Source: Kitasatospora viridis (GTDB lineage Bacteria; Actinomycetota; Actinomycetes; Streptomycetales; Streptomycetaceae). Taken from it: a stretch of DNA of 64,000 nucleotides. The stretch covers positions 1,139,501 through 1,203,500 of the forward strand of contig NZ_VIWT01000001.1 of assembly GCF_007829815.1 (NCBI RefSeq). The letters are read 5' to 3'. The translations under genes were made by a program, and so were the position numbers. Below the pieces are notes generated by a model. That model had not been told where the DNA came from and did not search any database. It saw only the letters and a list, made by a program, of their open reading frames with translations. This document shows positions 49,855 through 58,900 of this stretch, in pieces (positions within the stretch are counted from its first letter, which is position 1; each line of letters opens with the position of its first letter).

Positions 49855-51273
49855 ATGAGCAGCCCTTCGAGTCTTCGCGACCCCTCGACCCTCCGCCGTC
49901 CGGATCCGCCGACGGGCAGGCGCCGGGCGCTGGTGCTCGGCGTGATGTGTGCCGGGATGTTCCTCGTGCTGCTGGACGTCACCGTGGTCAACGTCGCGCT
50001 GGCCGGGATCGGGGGTGCGCTGCACACGGGGTTGGACGGGCTGCAGTGGGTGGTGGACGCCTACACGGTGGTGCTCGCGGCCTGTCTGCTCGGGGCCGGG
50101 GTGGTGGGCGACCGGTTGGGGCACCGGACGGTGCTGGTCGCCGGCCTGGTGCTGTTCGGGGGCGCCTCGCTGGCCTGCGGTGCGGCGCCCGGGATCGGTG
50201 CGCTGGTGGCGGCGCGGGCGGTGCAGGGGCTGGCGGCGGCGCTGCTGCTGCCCAGCACGCTCGCGGTGGTCAACCGGACCTTCCCCGAGCGGCGTGAGAA
50301 GGCCCGGGCGCTGGGCGTCTGGGCCGGGGTCTCGGCGCTCGCACTGCCCGCAGGGCCGCTGGTCGGCGGGGCACTGGTCAGCGGGGCCGGCTGGCGCTGG
50401 GTGTTCCTGGTGAACCTGCCGGTGGTCGCGCTCGCCCTGCTGCTGACGCTGCGACTGCTGGAGCGCGACGTGCCCGTGCGCACCCGCCGGCTCGACCTGC
50501 CCGGCGTGCTCGGCACGGCGGTGCTGCTCACCGCCCTGGTCTTCGGCGCGATCACCGCCGGGCGCTCCGGCCCGCACTGGCCGGCCGGTGCCGCGCTGCT
50601 GGTCGCGCTGCTCGCCGCGCTCGGGCTGGCCGCCTGGGAGCGGCGGGCGGCCGACCCGATGCTGCCGCCCGAACTGCTGCGCCGAGCCGACTTCGTGGGC
50701 GCCAACCTGGTCGCCGGGTCGATGAACTTCGTCGGCCTCGGGCTGACCTTCGTGCTCTCGCTCTACCTGCAGAGCGTGCGCCACCACGCGGCGCTGACCG
50801 CCGGGTTGATGCTGCTGCCGCTGTTCTCCCCGCTGGCCGTGTGCGCGCCGTTCACCGGTCGGCTGGTCGCCCGGTACGGGCCGCGTCCGCCGATGCTGGC
50901 CGGGCTGCTGCTCGGGATCGCGGGCAGCGCCGACCTGTTGGCGCTGCGCTGGGACAGCGGCTACCCGGTGCTGCTGCCGGCCCTGGCCTGCCTCGGCTTC
51001 GCGATGGGCCTGTTGACGCCGGCGGTGGTGGCGGCCGCCCTTCAGGCGGGCCCGGCGGACCGGCCCGGGCTCTCCTCCGGCGTCAACAACACCTGCCGGC
51101 AGGCCGGCGGCGCGCTCGGCATCGCGGCCTTCGGGGCGCTCGCCCGGGACCCGGGGGCGGCCCAACGGTTCACCTCCGGGCTGCACTTGGCGGGGGCGTT
51201 CGCGGCGTTGCTCTGGTCGGGGTCGGTGCTGCTGACGCTGCGCACGGTTCCGCGGATCACCCGCGGGGAGTGA
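49855..51273 (+). CDS. DHA2-type (EmrB/QacA) drug-efflux MFS transporter
   Basis: A 472-aa, 14-helix proton antiporter. Motif D1 is in FLVLLDVTVVNVALAGIGG, motif A in GVVGDRLGHRTVLVAG, and antiporter motif C in ALPAGPLVGGALVSGAGWRW. The conserved SSGVNNTCRQAGGALGIA segment near the C terminus is typical of DHA2. The cytoplasmic first 25 residues are Pro/Arg-rich. GGAGG lies almost against ATG 49855, so initiation may be leaderless or weak. Drug substrate unknown. Confidence 0.88.
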   Translation: MSSPSSLRDPSTLRRPDPPTGRRRALVLGVMCAGMFLVLLDVTVVNVALAGIGGALHTGLDGLQWVVDAYTVVLAACLLGAGVVGDRLGHRTVLVAGLVLFGGASLACGAAPGIGALVAARAVQGLAAALLLPSTLAVVNRTFPERREKARALGVWAGVSALALPAGPLVGGALVSGAGWRWVFLVNLPVVALALLLTLRLLERDVPVRTRRLDLPGVLGTAVLLTALVFGAITAGRSGPHWPAGAALLVALLAALGLAAWERRAADPMLPPELLRRADFVGANLVAGSMNFVGLGLTFVLSLYLQSVRHHAALTAGLMLLPLFSPLAVCAPFTGRLVARYGPRPPMLAGLLLGIAGSADLLALRWDSGYPVLLPALACLGFAMGLLTPAVVAAALQAGPADRPGLSSGVNNTCRQAGGALGIAAFGALARDPGAAQRFTSGLHLAGAFAALLWSGSVLLTLRTVPRITRGE

Positions 51274-51289
51274 GTGCGGCACACACCCC

Positions 51290-51985
51290 CTAGAGCTCCA
51301 ACAGGGCCGTCAGCGTGGCGATTTCCCGGATGCCCGCCTGCGCCGCCTGCGCCGAGGCCGGACCGCCGCTGGTCCGCCGGTTGAGCCAGTACGCCTGCAG
51401 CCCGGCCGCGCGGGCGGCGACGGCGTCGTGCTGGAGGTGGTCGCCGACGTGCAGGATCCGGGCGGGTTCGAGGTCGAGGCCGGCGGCGGTGTGCAGGAAC
51501 ATCCGGGCATCCGGCTTCTGGTAGCCGCTCCGCTCGGGGTTGGTGACGCAGGCAAAGTAGCCGCCGAGGCCGACCCGGGCCGGGTCGGTGTTGCCGTTGC
51601 TGGTCACCGCGAGCACGAAGCGGCCCGCCAACTCGTCGAGCACGGAGACGACTTCGGGGTAGGGGCGCAGCTCGGCCCAGCGGACCTCGTTGTACCAGTC
51701 GAACAGCTCGTCCACCCGGTCCGGCCGGCTGGAGCGGCCGCCGCGCTCCAGGGCCGCACCGAAGGAGGCCTTGCGCAGCTCCCGCAGGTGGGTGCCGGGC
51801 GGCGCGGCCTGGCCGGCCTCGGTCCACAGCTCGTCCAGCCACTCCCCCGAGACCGGCCCGTCGGCCCGCCGCACGCCCTCCTCCGTCAGCCGGTCGGCGA
51901 CGGCGGCGATGGCGACCGCGTAGGAGGCGTTGAAGTCCCAGAGGGTGTCGTCGGCGTCGAAGGAGATCGCGGCTATCCCAGGCAT
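51290..51985 (-). CDS. HAD-family hydrolase
   Basis: A 231-aa haloacid-dehalogenase-like phosphatase of subfamily IA type: motif I SFDADDTLWDF, motif II LAVTSNGNTD, Lys of motif III in SGYQKPDARMF and motif IV HVGDHLQHDAVAARAAG. The helical cap lies between motifs I and II. TAGGGT ten bases before ATG 51985 suggests a leaderless transcript. It is convergent with the MFS gene. Substrate unknown. Confidence 0.87.
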   Translation of the reverse strand: MPGIAAISFDADDTLWDFNASYAVAIAAVADRLTEEGVRRADGPVSGEWLDELWTEAGQAAPPGTHLRELRKASFGAALERGGRSSRPDRVDELFDWYNEVRWAELRPYPEVVSVLDELAGRFVLAVTSNGNTDPARVGLGGYFACVTNPERSGYQKPDARMFLHTAAGLDLEPARILHVGDHLQHDAVAARAAGLQAYWLNRRTSGGPASAQAAQAGIREIATLTALLEL

Positions 51986-52308
51986 GCCGCCGACCCTACC
52001 GGCTGCCGGCACTTCAGTGCGGAAGTGGATTCGGAATTTCCTGTTCCGAACCAACCGCTGCAACTTCTGCCACCCCCGCTCCTCCTGGGCTTGAGTTACA
52101 CGTGAGTTACGGGAGAGAAGAAGCGCAGCTGGTGGCCGGTTTCCGGAGGTCGCGACCCACGACGGGGCGGCACGCGTCAACCGGTCGCGCTTGAGAAGTG
52201 CGTGAGGACGGCTTGAAATTGCTTGCGCCCAGCCTCCGGTTGGCAGAGGGTTGCCCTGTCAGCAGCGCGGAAACGCGGATTTACGCGCAGGAACTGATAC
52301 GGGGGATC
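51986..52308. promoter_or_regulatory. Promoter region of the lipid/polyketide locus with an 11-bp-period repeat
   Basis: 323 bases with lower GC than the flanks. TGAGTTAC occurs at 52093-52100 and 52104-52111, an exact direct repeat with an 11-bp period: seven-base repeats and four-base spacers are the geometry bound by SARP activators, and PHO boxes use the same period. I could not place a convincing -10 eight bases downstream. No gene seen. Confidence 0.5.
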
Positions 52309-53706
52309 ATGTACGACGTGATCATTGTCGGAGCCAGAATATCTGGCTCCGCGCTAGCGATGGTTCTGGCCGACCGCGGATACCGAGTCCTGGTAGTTGA
52401 CAGGATCACTTTTCCCAGTCCGACCAGTTCGTCGACAAATCTCATACACCCGCCGGGAGTCAACTGGCTCCGCCGATGGGGAATACTCGACCGGCTCAAC
52501 GAGCACAGCATTCCCGAGATCACCCACTACTCGCTGCAGAGCGGCCCGGCGCGGCTGGTCGCGCCCCTGCCGAGCGTGGAGGGCGTCGGCTACGCCCTCT
52601 CCCCGCCGCGGATCAGCCTGGACCAGGCGCTCGCGGACGCCGCCGTCGCCGCCGGCGCCGAGCTCCGGGAGGGCGTCTCCATCCAGGAGCTGCTGACCGA
52701 GAACGGCGTGGTCACCGGCGTCAGCGGCGTCTCCAAGACCTCCGGGAAGATGTCCGAGAAGGCCACCATCGTGGTCGGCGCGGACGGCAAGAACTCCCGG
52801 GTCGCGCAGTTGGTGGACGCCCGGAAGTACCGGGACCAGCCGGTGCTCAGCAAGAGCTCGTGGACCTACTGGGAGGGCCTGGAGCAGGAGCCCCTGGTCC
52901 GCACCTACCGGAAGAACCGCCGCCACCCGTTCAGTTGGCCGACCCATGACGGGCTCTCCATCGTCGGCGTGGCCTGGCCCACCGACACCTTCCCCACCGG
53001 CGACCCGGAGCAGACCGACCGGTCGGTGATCGAGGCCTTCACCGACGTCGACCCCGAGTTCGCCGAGCGGCTGCGCCAGGCGAAGCGCGGCGACCGCTGG
53101 CTCACCGGCTCCGTGCCCAACTTCCTGCGCACCTCGCACGGTCCGGGGTGGGCGCTGGTCGGCGACGCGGGCGCCACCCGGGACCCCATCACCGCCTCGG
53201 GGATCACCCACGCGCTGCTCGGCGCCGACCTGCTCGCCGACGCGATCACCGACGGGCTGGAGAACCGCCCGATGGCCGAGGCGATGGCCGGCTACACCGC
53301 GCGCCGGGACCGCCTGATCGGCGACCACTACGACTACACCCGCGACTACGCGAGGGTCGCGGACCACTCGCCGGAGGAACGCGCACTGATCGCGGCGATG
53401 AGCCGCAGCCCCCGGCACGGCCAGGCGATGATCGGGCTGTTCGCCACCGTCGTCCCGCCGGAGCAGTTCTACACCCGGGACAACTTCCGTGAGCTGTTCG
53501 GCTACTTGGGCGGCGCTGGCGAGGTGCCCTGGACGTCCCGGCTGGTCCGCTGGCTGATCGAGGGCGTGCCCGGCCGACCCGCTTGGGCCTCCGGCACGGC
53601 CGACCGCCTGATCGCTTCGAAGCTCGGCCCGATGGGCGAGTTGCTGCTGCGCAGCCCGGTACCGGGTGGCTCCGGCCGCCGGCCCGTCTCCGCTCCGACC
53701 GCCTGA
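52309..53706 (+). CDS. FAD-dependent monooxygenase
   Basis: A 465-aa flavoprotein of the group that includes aromatic hydroxylases and geranylgeranyl-reductase-like enzymes. The FAD site is DVIIVGARISGSALAMVLAD (the second Gly of GxGxxG is Arg, as in the VGARCAG subgroup), with STNLIHPPGVNWLRRWG near the flavin and the GD motif in ALVGDAGATRDPITASG. No membrane segment. ATG 52309 is chosen because the domain starts right there; GGGGG is only three bases away. First gene of the putative lipid/polyketide locus, so it may oxidise the product or a precursor. Confidence 0.85.
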   Translation: MYDVIIVGARISGSALAMVLADRGYRVLVVDRITFPSPTSSSTNLIHPPGVNWLRRWGILDRLNEHSIPEITHYSLQSGPARLVAPLPSVEGVGYALSPPRISLDQALADAAVAAGAELREGVSIQELLTENGVVTGVSGVSKTSGKMSEKATIVVGADGKNSRVAQLVDARKYRDQPVLSKSSWTYWEGLEQEPLVRTYRKNRRHPFSWPTHDGLSIVGVAWPTDTFPTGDPEQTDRSVIEAFTDVDPEFAERLRQAKRGDRWLTGSVPNFLRTSHGPGWALVGDAGATRDPITASGITHALLGADLLADAITDGLENRPMAEAMAGYTARRDRLIGDHYDYTRDYARVADHSPEERALIAAMSRSPRHGQAMIGLFATVVPPEQFYTRDNFRELFGYLGGAGEVPWTSRLVRWLIEGVPGRPAWASGTADRLIASKLGPMGELLLRSPVPGGSGRRPVSAPTA

Positions 53707-54020
53707 GGTCCTCACTCCCGTTCCGCTTCCTCCTTCACTTCGGTCCCACCATCCTCCTTCCCTTCGGCTCCACCATCCCGCTGCCCGCGAACGACGGCCG
53801 GACGACGAAGTCCGCGCCCGCGCGAGGAAGCACCGGGCGAGGAGAGCTGCGCGCGGCACGTGTCGTGCGAGCCACAGCAGCCCCGGTCACCTGACAACCC
53901 ACTGCGGCAACGAAGCAGACGGGCGCTCGGCCGACTCACCGCGCGCGGCGCGGATGCGGTGGGCGATGACGTGCGGGCCGCCCTCCCCCTTCACGAAGCA
54001 ACACCCCCTGGAGGTTCCTG
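53707..54020. other. Pyrimidine-rich spacer before the megasynthase genes
   Basis: 314 bases without a convincing gene. The first 80 bases are almost all C/T on the plus strand and contain CTTCGGTCCCACCATCC (53738) and CTTCGGCTCCACCATCC (53762), 24 bases apart. GGAGG precedes ATG 54021. No terminator hairpin recognised; the locus may be read through. Confidence 0.4.
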
Positions 54021-55946
54021 ATGACCAGATCGACCGAGATCGTGGCCGGCACCGGACCGGCTGTCCTCTTCCCCGGCCAGGGCAGCTTTGACGGTGCCGC
54101 GCTGCGGCTGGCGCACGCCGCGCACCCGCAGGTGGCCGCCGTCTTCGACCGCATCGACACGGTGGCGGTCGAGCTGTTCTCCCGCCCCCTCACTCCGCTG
54201 CTCTTCGGCGCCTCCGACATCGAGCTACCCAAATTGCTCGCTGACGAACCGTGGGTTTCGCAACTGGCCATCTACGGCAGCAGTCTGGCCGCCTACCGGA
54301 TCCTGGCGGACCACGGCCTGCGGGCCTCCGTGCTGGCCGGACACAGCCTCGGCGAGATCACCGCACTGGTGGCGGCCGGCGCCTTCTCGGTGGAGGACGG
54401 CGCCCGGATCGTCGCCCGCCGGATCATGGTGATCGCCGAACGCGAGGACAGCGGCGGCGCGATGGCGGCGCTGTCCACCAACCCGGACCGGGCCGGCCAC
54501 CTGGTCAGCCTGATCGGCGACCCGATGCTCTCGATCGCCACCGAGAACCACGACACCCAGACCGTGCTGAGCGGCTCGATCGGCGCACTGGCCTCGGTGC
54601 GGGCCATCACCGCACAACTGCGGATCAGCTACCTGCAGTTGGAGACCTCCTACGCCTTCCACAACCCGGCGCTGGCCGATGTCGCCCCGCGCTACGCCCA
54701 GTTCGTCGCCACGCTGGACCAACGGCCGCTGACCACACCGGTCTTCTCGCCGATCCTGGGCCGCTTCTACGAGCCGACCGAGCCGCTGGCCGAGCGGCTC
54801 GCCGAGCACCTGACCGCGCCCGTGCGGTTCTCCGCCGCGGTGCGGGAGCTGCGGGCCGACGGCCACCACACGTTCGTGGAGGCCGGCGGTCGGGCCGTGC
54901 TGACCTCGCTGGTGTCCCGGGTGGCCGGCGGCGACGAGGTCACCGCGCTGGCCACCCTCGCCATCGCCAAGCGCGACGGCGCGCTGCAGCTGGCCGGCAC
55001 CCTGGCCGCCCTGCAGGCGGCCGGGCTGGCGACCACGGACGGGCTGAGTTCGGTGCGCCTGCACCTGGTTCCGGACGCACCGGCGGACCTCTTCGAGGAG
55101 TTCTGGCAGGCCCACCGCGAGGAACTGGCCGAGCTCGCGGCCAACCGGCTGAAGGACTTCCTCGACGCGGGCGCGGGCGCCCGCCCGGCCGCACGCACCG
55201 CACCCACCGCACCCACCGCACCCACCGCACCCACCGCACCCACCGCTCACACCGTGGCCGAGCCGCGACCGGAAGCCGGAGCGGTGGCACCGCAGGCTGC
55301 CCGCCCCAAGGCCCCGGCGCCGGGCGTCCCCGGCCGGGAGGAGCTGCTCGCCACCGTGCGCGGCATCTACGCCGAGGCGCTTGAGTACCCCGAAGAGGTC
55401 TTCACCGCCGACGCCCTGCTCGAAGCCGAACTCGGCGTCGACTCCGTCAAGCAGATCGAACTCCTCGCCCGCGCCTCCCGCCACTACGGACTCCCCACCC
55501 GCGCAAGCGACTTCCGCCTCGCCGACTACGGCACCCTGGACACCATCGTCACCCTCATCTCCGACGAACTGGGCCAGCTGACCCCGGCGGACGAGACACC
55601 GCCCGCTCCGGAGCCCAGCGCCGCCGCACCGGTCAGCCCGCTCCGGGCCAAGGAGCCGGCGCCCGCCCACCCCGGCCGGGAGGAGCTGCTCGCCACCGTG
55701 CGCGGCATCTACGCCGAGGCGCTTGAGTACCCCGAAGAGGTCTTCACCGCAGACGCCCTGCTCGAAGCCGAACTCGGCGTCGACTCCGTCAAGCAGATCG
55801 AACTCCTCGCCCGCGCCTCCCGCCACTACGGACTCCCCACCCGCGCAAGCGACTTCCGCCTCGCCGACTACGGCACCCTGGACACCATCGTCACCCTCAT
55901 CTCCGACGAACTGCGTCAGCTGACCCCGGCGGGAGAAGCCGCGTGA
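54021..55946 (+). CDS. Acyltransferase with two tandem acyl-carrier-protein domains (PUFA-synthase-like)
   Basis: A 641-aa subunit. The AT domain spans about residues 10-320: VLFPGQGS, nucleophile S109 in LAGHSLGEI, active His region SYAFHNPAL. A linker of TAP repeats (about 393-411) leads to two ACPs (about 437-523 and 551-637), each with LGVDSVKQIELL carrying the phosphopantetheine Ser (S475, S589). The ACPs differ at only a few bases. Discrete AT plus tandem ACPs recall PfaA/PfaB of PUFA synthases. ATG 54021 has GGAGG upstream; the stop overlaps the next GTG (GTGA). Confidence 0.88.
   Translation: MTRSTEIVAGTGPAVLFPGQGSFDGAALRLAHAAHPQVAAVFDRIDTVAVELFSRPLTPLLFGASDIELPKLLADEPWVSQLAIYGSSLAAYRILADHGLRASVLAGHSLGEITALVAAGAFSVEDGARIVARRIMVIAEREDSGGAMAALSTNPDRAGHLVSLIGDPMLSIATENHDTQTVLSGSIGALASVRAITAQLRISYLQLETSYAFHNPALADVAPRYAQFVATLDQRPLTTPVFSPILGRFYEPTEPLAERLAEHLTAPVRFSAAVRELRADGHHTFVEAGGRAVLTSLVSRVAGGDEVTALATLAIAKRDGALQLAGTLAALQAAGLATTDGLSSVRLHLVPDAPADLFEEFWQAHREELAELAANRLKDFLDAGAGARPAARTAPTAPTAPTAPTAPTAHTVAEPRPEAGAVAPQAARPKAPAPGVPGREELLATVRGIYAEALEYPEEVFTADALLEAELGVDSVKQIELLARASRHYGLPTRASDFRLADYGTLDTIVTLISDELGQLTPADETPPAPEPSAAAPVSPLRAKEPAPAHPGREELLATVRGIYAEALEYPEEVFTADALLEAELGVDSVKQIELLARASRHYGLPTRASDFRLADYGTLDTIVTLISDELRQLTPAGEAA
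55196..55246. repeat. 9-bp tandem repeat in the AT-ACP linker
   Basis: ACCGCACCC repeated five to six times, encoding TAP units. In frame, so copy-number change would only lengthen or shorten the linker. Confidence 0.85.
55329..55590 (+). repeat. ACP repeat, copy 1 (262 bp)
   Basis: Nearly identical to 55671-55932 (offset 342 bases = 114 codons); the differences I see are one silent base in the ADALL segment and three bases near the end (GGGCCAG against GCGTCAG). Confidence 0.9.
55671..55932 (+). repeat. ACP repeat, copy 2 (262 bp)
   Basis: Second copy of the ACP coding sequence. The near identity at silent sites implies recent duplication or ongoing gene conversion. Confidence 0.9.
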
Positions 55947-58900
55947 CCACTGATCTCACGGGCAAGGTGGCGCTGGTCACCGGCGGCGCCCGCAACGTCG
56001 GCAAGGCGATCGCCAGCACGCTGGCCGAGCGCGGCGCCCACGTACTGATCAACTACTTCCACTCGCACGAGCAGGCCAAGCGGACCCGGGACGAACTGCG
56101 CGAGCGCGGCGCCGAGGTGGACATCTTCCGCGCCTCGGTCGCCCAACCGGCCCAGGTGACACGGATGTTCGCGGAGATCGAGCAGCAGATCGGCCGGCTG
56201 GACATCCTCGTCAACAACGCGGCCAACGGTGCGCTGCTGCCCGTCCACGACACCACCGACGCCGACCTGGACCGGGCGCTGGAGACCAATCTCAAGGGCG
56301 GCCTGCGCTGCGCCCAGGCGGCGGCCCCGCTGATGGCCCGCTCCGGCGGCGGCTCGATCGTCACGGTCTCCGCGCTCGGCGCCTCCCAGATGGTCATGGC
56401 CAACTACCTCGCCTGCGCACCGGCCAAGGCGGCGGCCGAGGCCGCCGCCCGGTACCTGGCCGTGGAGTTCGCGCCGCTGAACATCCGGGTGAACATCGCC
56501 TCCGCGGCGATGCTGGCCAGCGAGGTGGCCGACAAGTTCCCCGACGCCGCCGCGATGCAGCAGGCGGTGATCGCCGGCACACCGCTCGGCCGGCTCGGCA
56601 CGGCGGAGGAGTTCGCCAAGCTGGTGGCGTTCCTGGCCTCCGACGAGTCCAGCTGGATCACCGGTCAAGTGGTGCTCGCGGACGGCGGGTTGACCCTCGG
56701 GGCGACCCTGCTGGCCCCGGCCCGGCCGCACGGCCCGACGCTGACTCCGCCCGCATCCGCATCCGCATCCGCGACTGGAGCCGAGGCCGAGGTTGAGGCC
56801 GGGACTGAGGTTGAGGCCAAGGCCGAGGCCGAGCCGCCCGCCGCACTGAAGGCCGTGCCGGACCTCGCCCCCACCACCGAGGCGGCGGACGACGCGCTCT
56901 CCCTGGAGGACGACGACGACCAGATCGCCGTGGTCGGCATGGGCCTGGCCGTCAGCGGCGCCAACAGCCCGGCGGAACTCTGGCAGTTGCGCACCACCGG
57001 TGCCGAACTCTTCATCGAGGTGCCGGAGGACCGCTGGGAGCGGGCCGCCTTCTCCTCGCCCGACCAGGCCGACGAGGACAAGTCCTACCAGGACACCTGC
57101 GTCTTCATCACCGACTTCCAGCCGGACCCGGCCGCCCTGGAGGGCCTGAGCGAGGACCCGGACGAGACCGAGCTGACCACGCTCTGGCTGCGGCACTCGC
57201 TCGTCCAGGCGCTGGACGGCGTGCACCGCCGCCCGGGCGACCGCCACTCCCTGCACGTCGGCTACACCGCCGACGGCAGCCAACACCTCGAAGAGGCAGG
57301 CGTGTTGGCCGCCGCCAACCACCTGACCGCGGAGATCACCACCGAGCTGGAGATCACCGGCGCGGAGCGCGAGCGACTGCTCTCGGGCGTGGACCGCGCG
57401 CTCTCCTCCCGCTACCACCGCGGCCAGTCGGCGGGCCCGCGCTTCCTGCCGCACCAGGTGGGCCAGGAGGCGATGGCCGGCGTGCTGCCGTCCGACACGC
57501 CCGTGCAGATGGTCGACACCGCCTGCTCGTCCTCGCTGTACGCCATCGACATCGGCGTCAAGGGCCTGCTCGCCGGCCAGTACGACCTCGCGGTCTGCGG
57601 CGGGGCGTTCGCCCTGGCGCCGCGCGGGACGGTGCTCTTCTCCAAGCTCAAGGGCCTGTCCAAGCGCGGCTCGGTGCACTCGCTGGACGCCGACGCGGAC
57701 GGCGTGATCTTCGCCGACGGAGCCGGCGTGGTGGTGCTCAAGCGGCTCAGCCGGGCCAAGGCCGACGGCGACCGGATCCTCGGCGTGCTGCGGGCGTTCG
57801 GCTCGTCCTCGGACGGCAAGGGCAAGGCCATCTACGCCCCCAGCTCGGCCGGCCAGGACCTCGCGGTGCGCCGCGCGCTGACGGCCGGCGGACTCACCGG
57901 CACCGACGTGGACTGGGTGAACGCCCACGCCACCGGCACCCCGGCCGGCGACCTCGCCGAGTTCACCACCCTGCGCCAGCACTACGGCGTGGACCGCAGC
58001 ACCGTGGTGACCTCCAACAAGTCACTGATCGGGCACACCGGTTGGGCGGCCGGCGTGGTGTCGCTGATCGAGTCGATCCTGGCCATGGAGGAGCAGACGA
58101 TCCCGGGCCAGTACCGGTACCGCTCGGCCCCCGAGGTGTTCGAGATGGACACCACCAAGCTGGAGATCTCCAGCGAGTCCCGCCCCTGGGAGGCGCGGAC
58201 CGGCCACCGCAGGACGGCCGCGATCTCCGGCTTCGGCTTCGGCGGCACCAACGCCCACCTGATCGTCTCGGAGCCCGAGGACCAGAACGAGCACGAGTAC
58301 GAGCACGAGGGCAAGGACGAGGCCAAGGGCAAGGACGAGGACCGCCCCGCCGCCCGCGTGCCGGCCGCACCCGCGGACCGGATCGCCGTGGTCGGCTGGT
58401 CCGCCAAGCTGCCCGGCACGACGGGCCGCGAGGACGTGCTGGCCTGGCTGGAGGGAGACCGCACCATCCCGGCGGGCTTCGGCGACAGCTACCCGGCGCC
58501 CTCCTTCCAGGAGGTGCGGATGCCTCCGCCCACCGTGCGCACCATCGACCGCTGCCAGCTGATGATCATCTCCTGTGCGCACGAACTGCGCGGCCAGCTC
58601 TCCGAGTTCTGGGACGCCAAGGCGGAGCGCACCGGCGTGGTGATCGGCCACATGGGACCGACCAGGGCAGCCATGCTGTACGCCAACCGCTGCTACCTCG
58701 ACGACATCGAGCGCGGTCTGCGGTCCGACTCCGCACTCGCCGCCGAGCCCCGGCTGACCGCCGTGGTGGACCGGCTGCGCGAGCGGGTGCGGTCGATGAC
58801 CCCGCCCTCCAACGAGGACTCCTTCCCCGGGATGATGCCCAACGTCATCTCGGCCCGGGTGGCCAACTACTTCGACCTGCACGGCCCGAACATCACGGTC

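Noticed and set aside
53712..53939. Possible 75-aa minus-strand gene in the spacer before the megasynthase
   Set aside because: Composition is driven by the pyrimidine tract, with no ribosome site and no recognisable domain.
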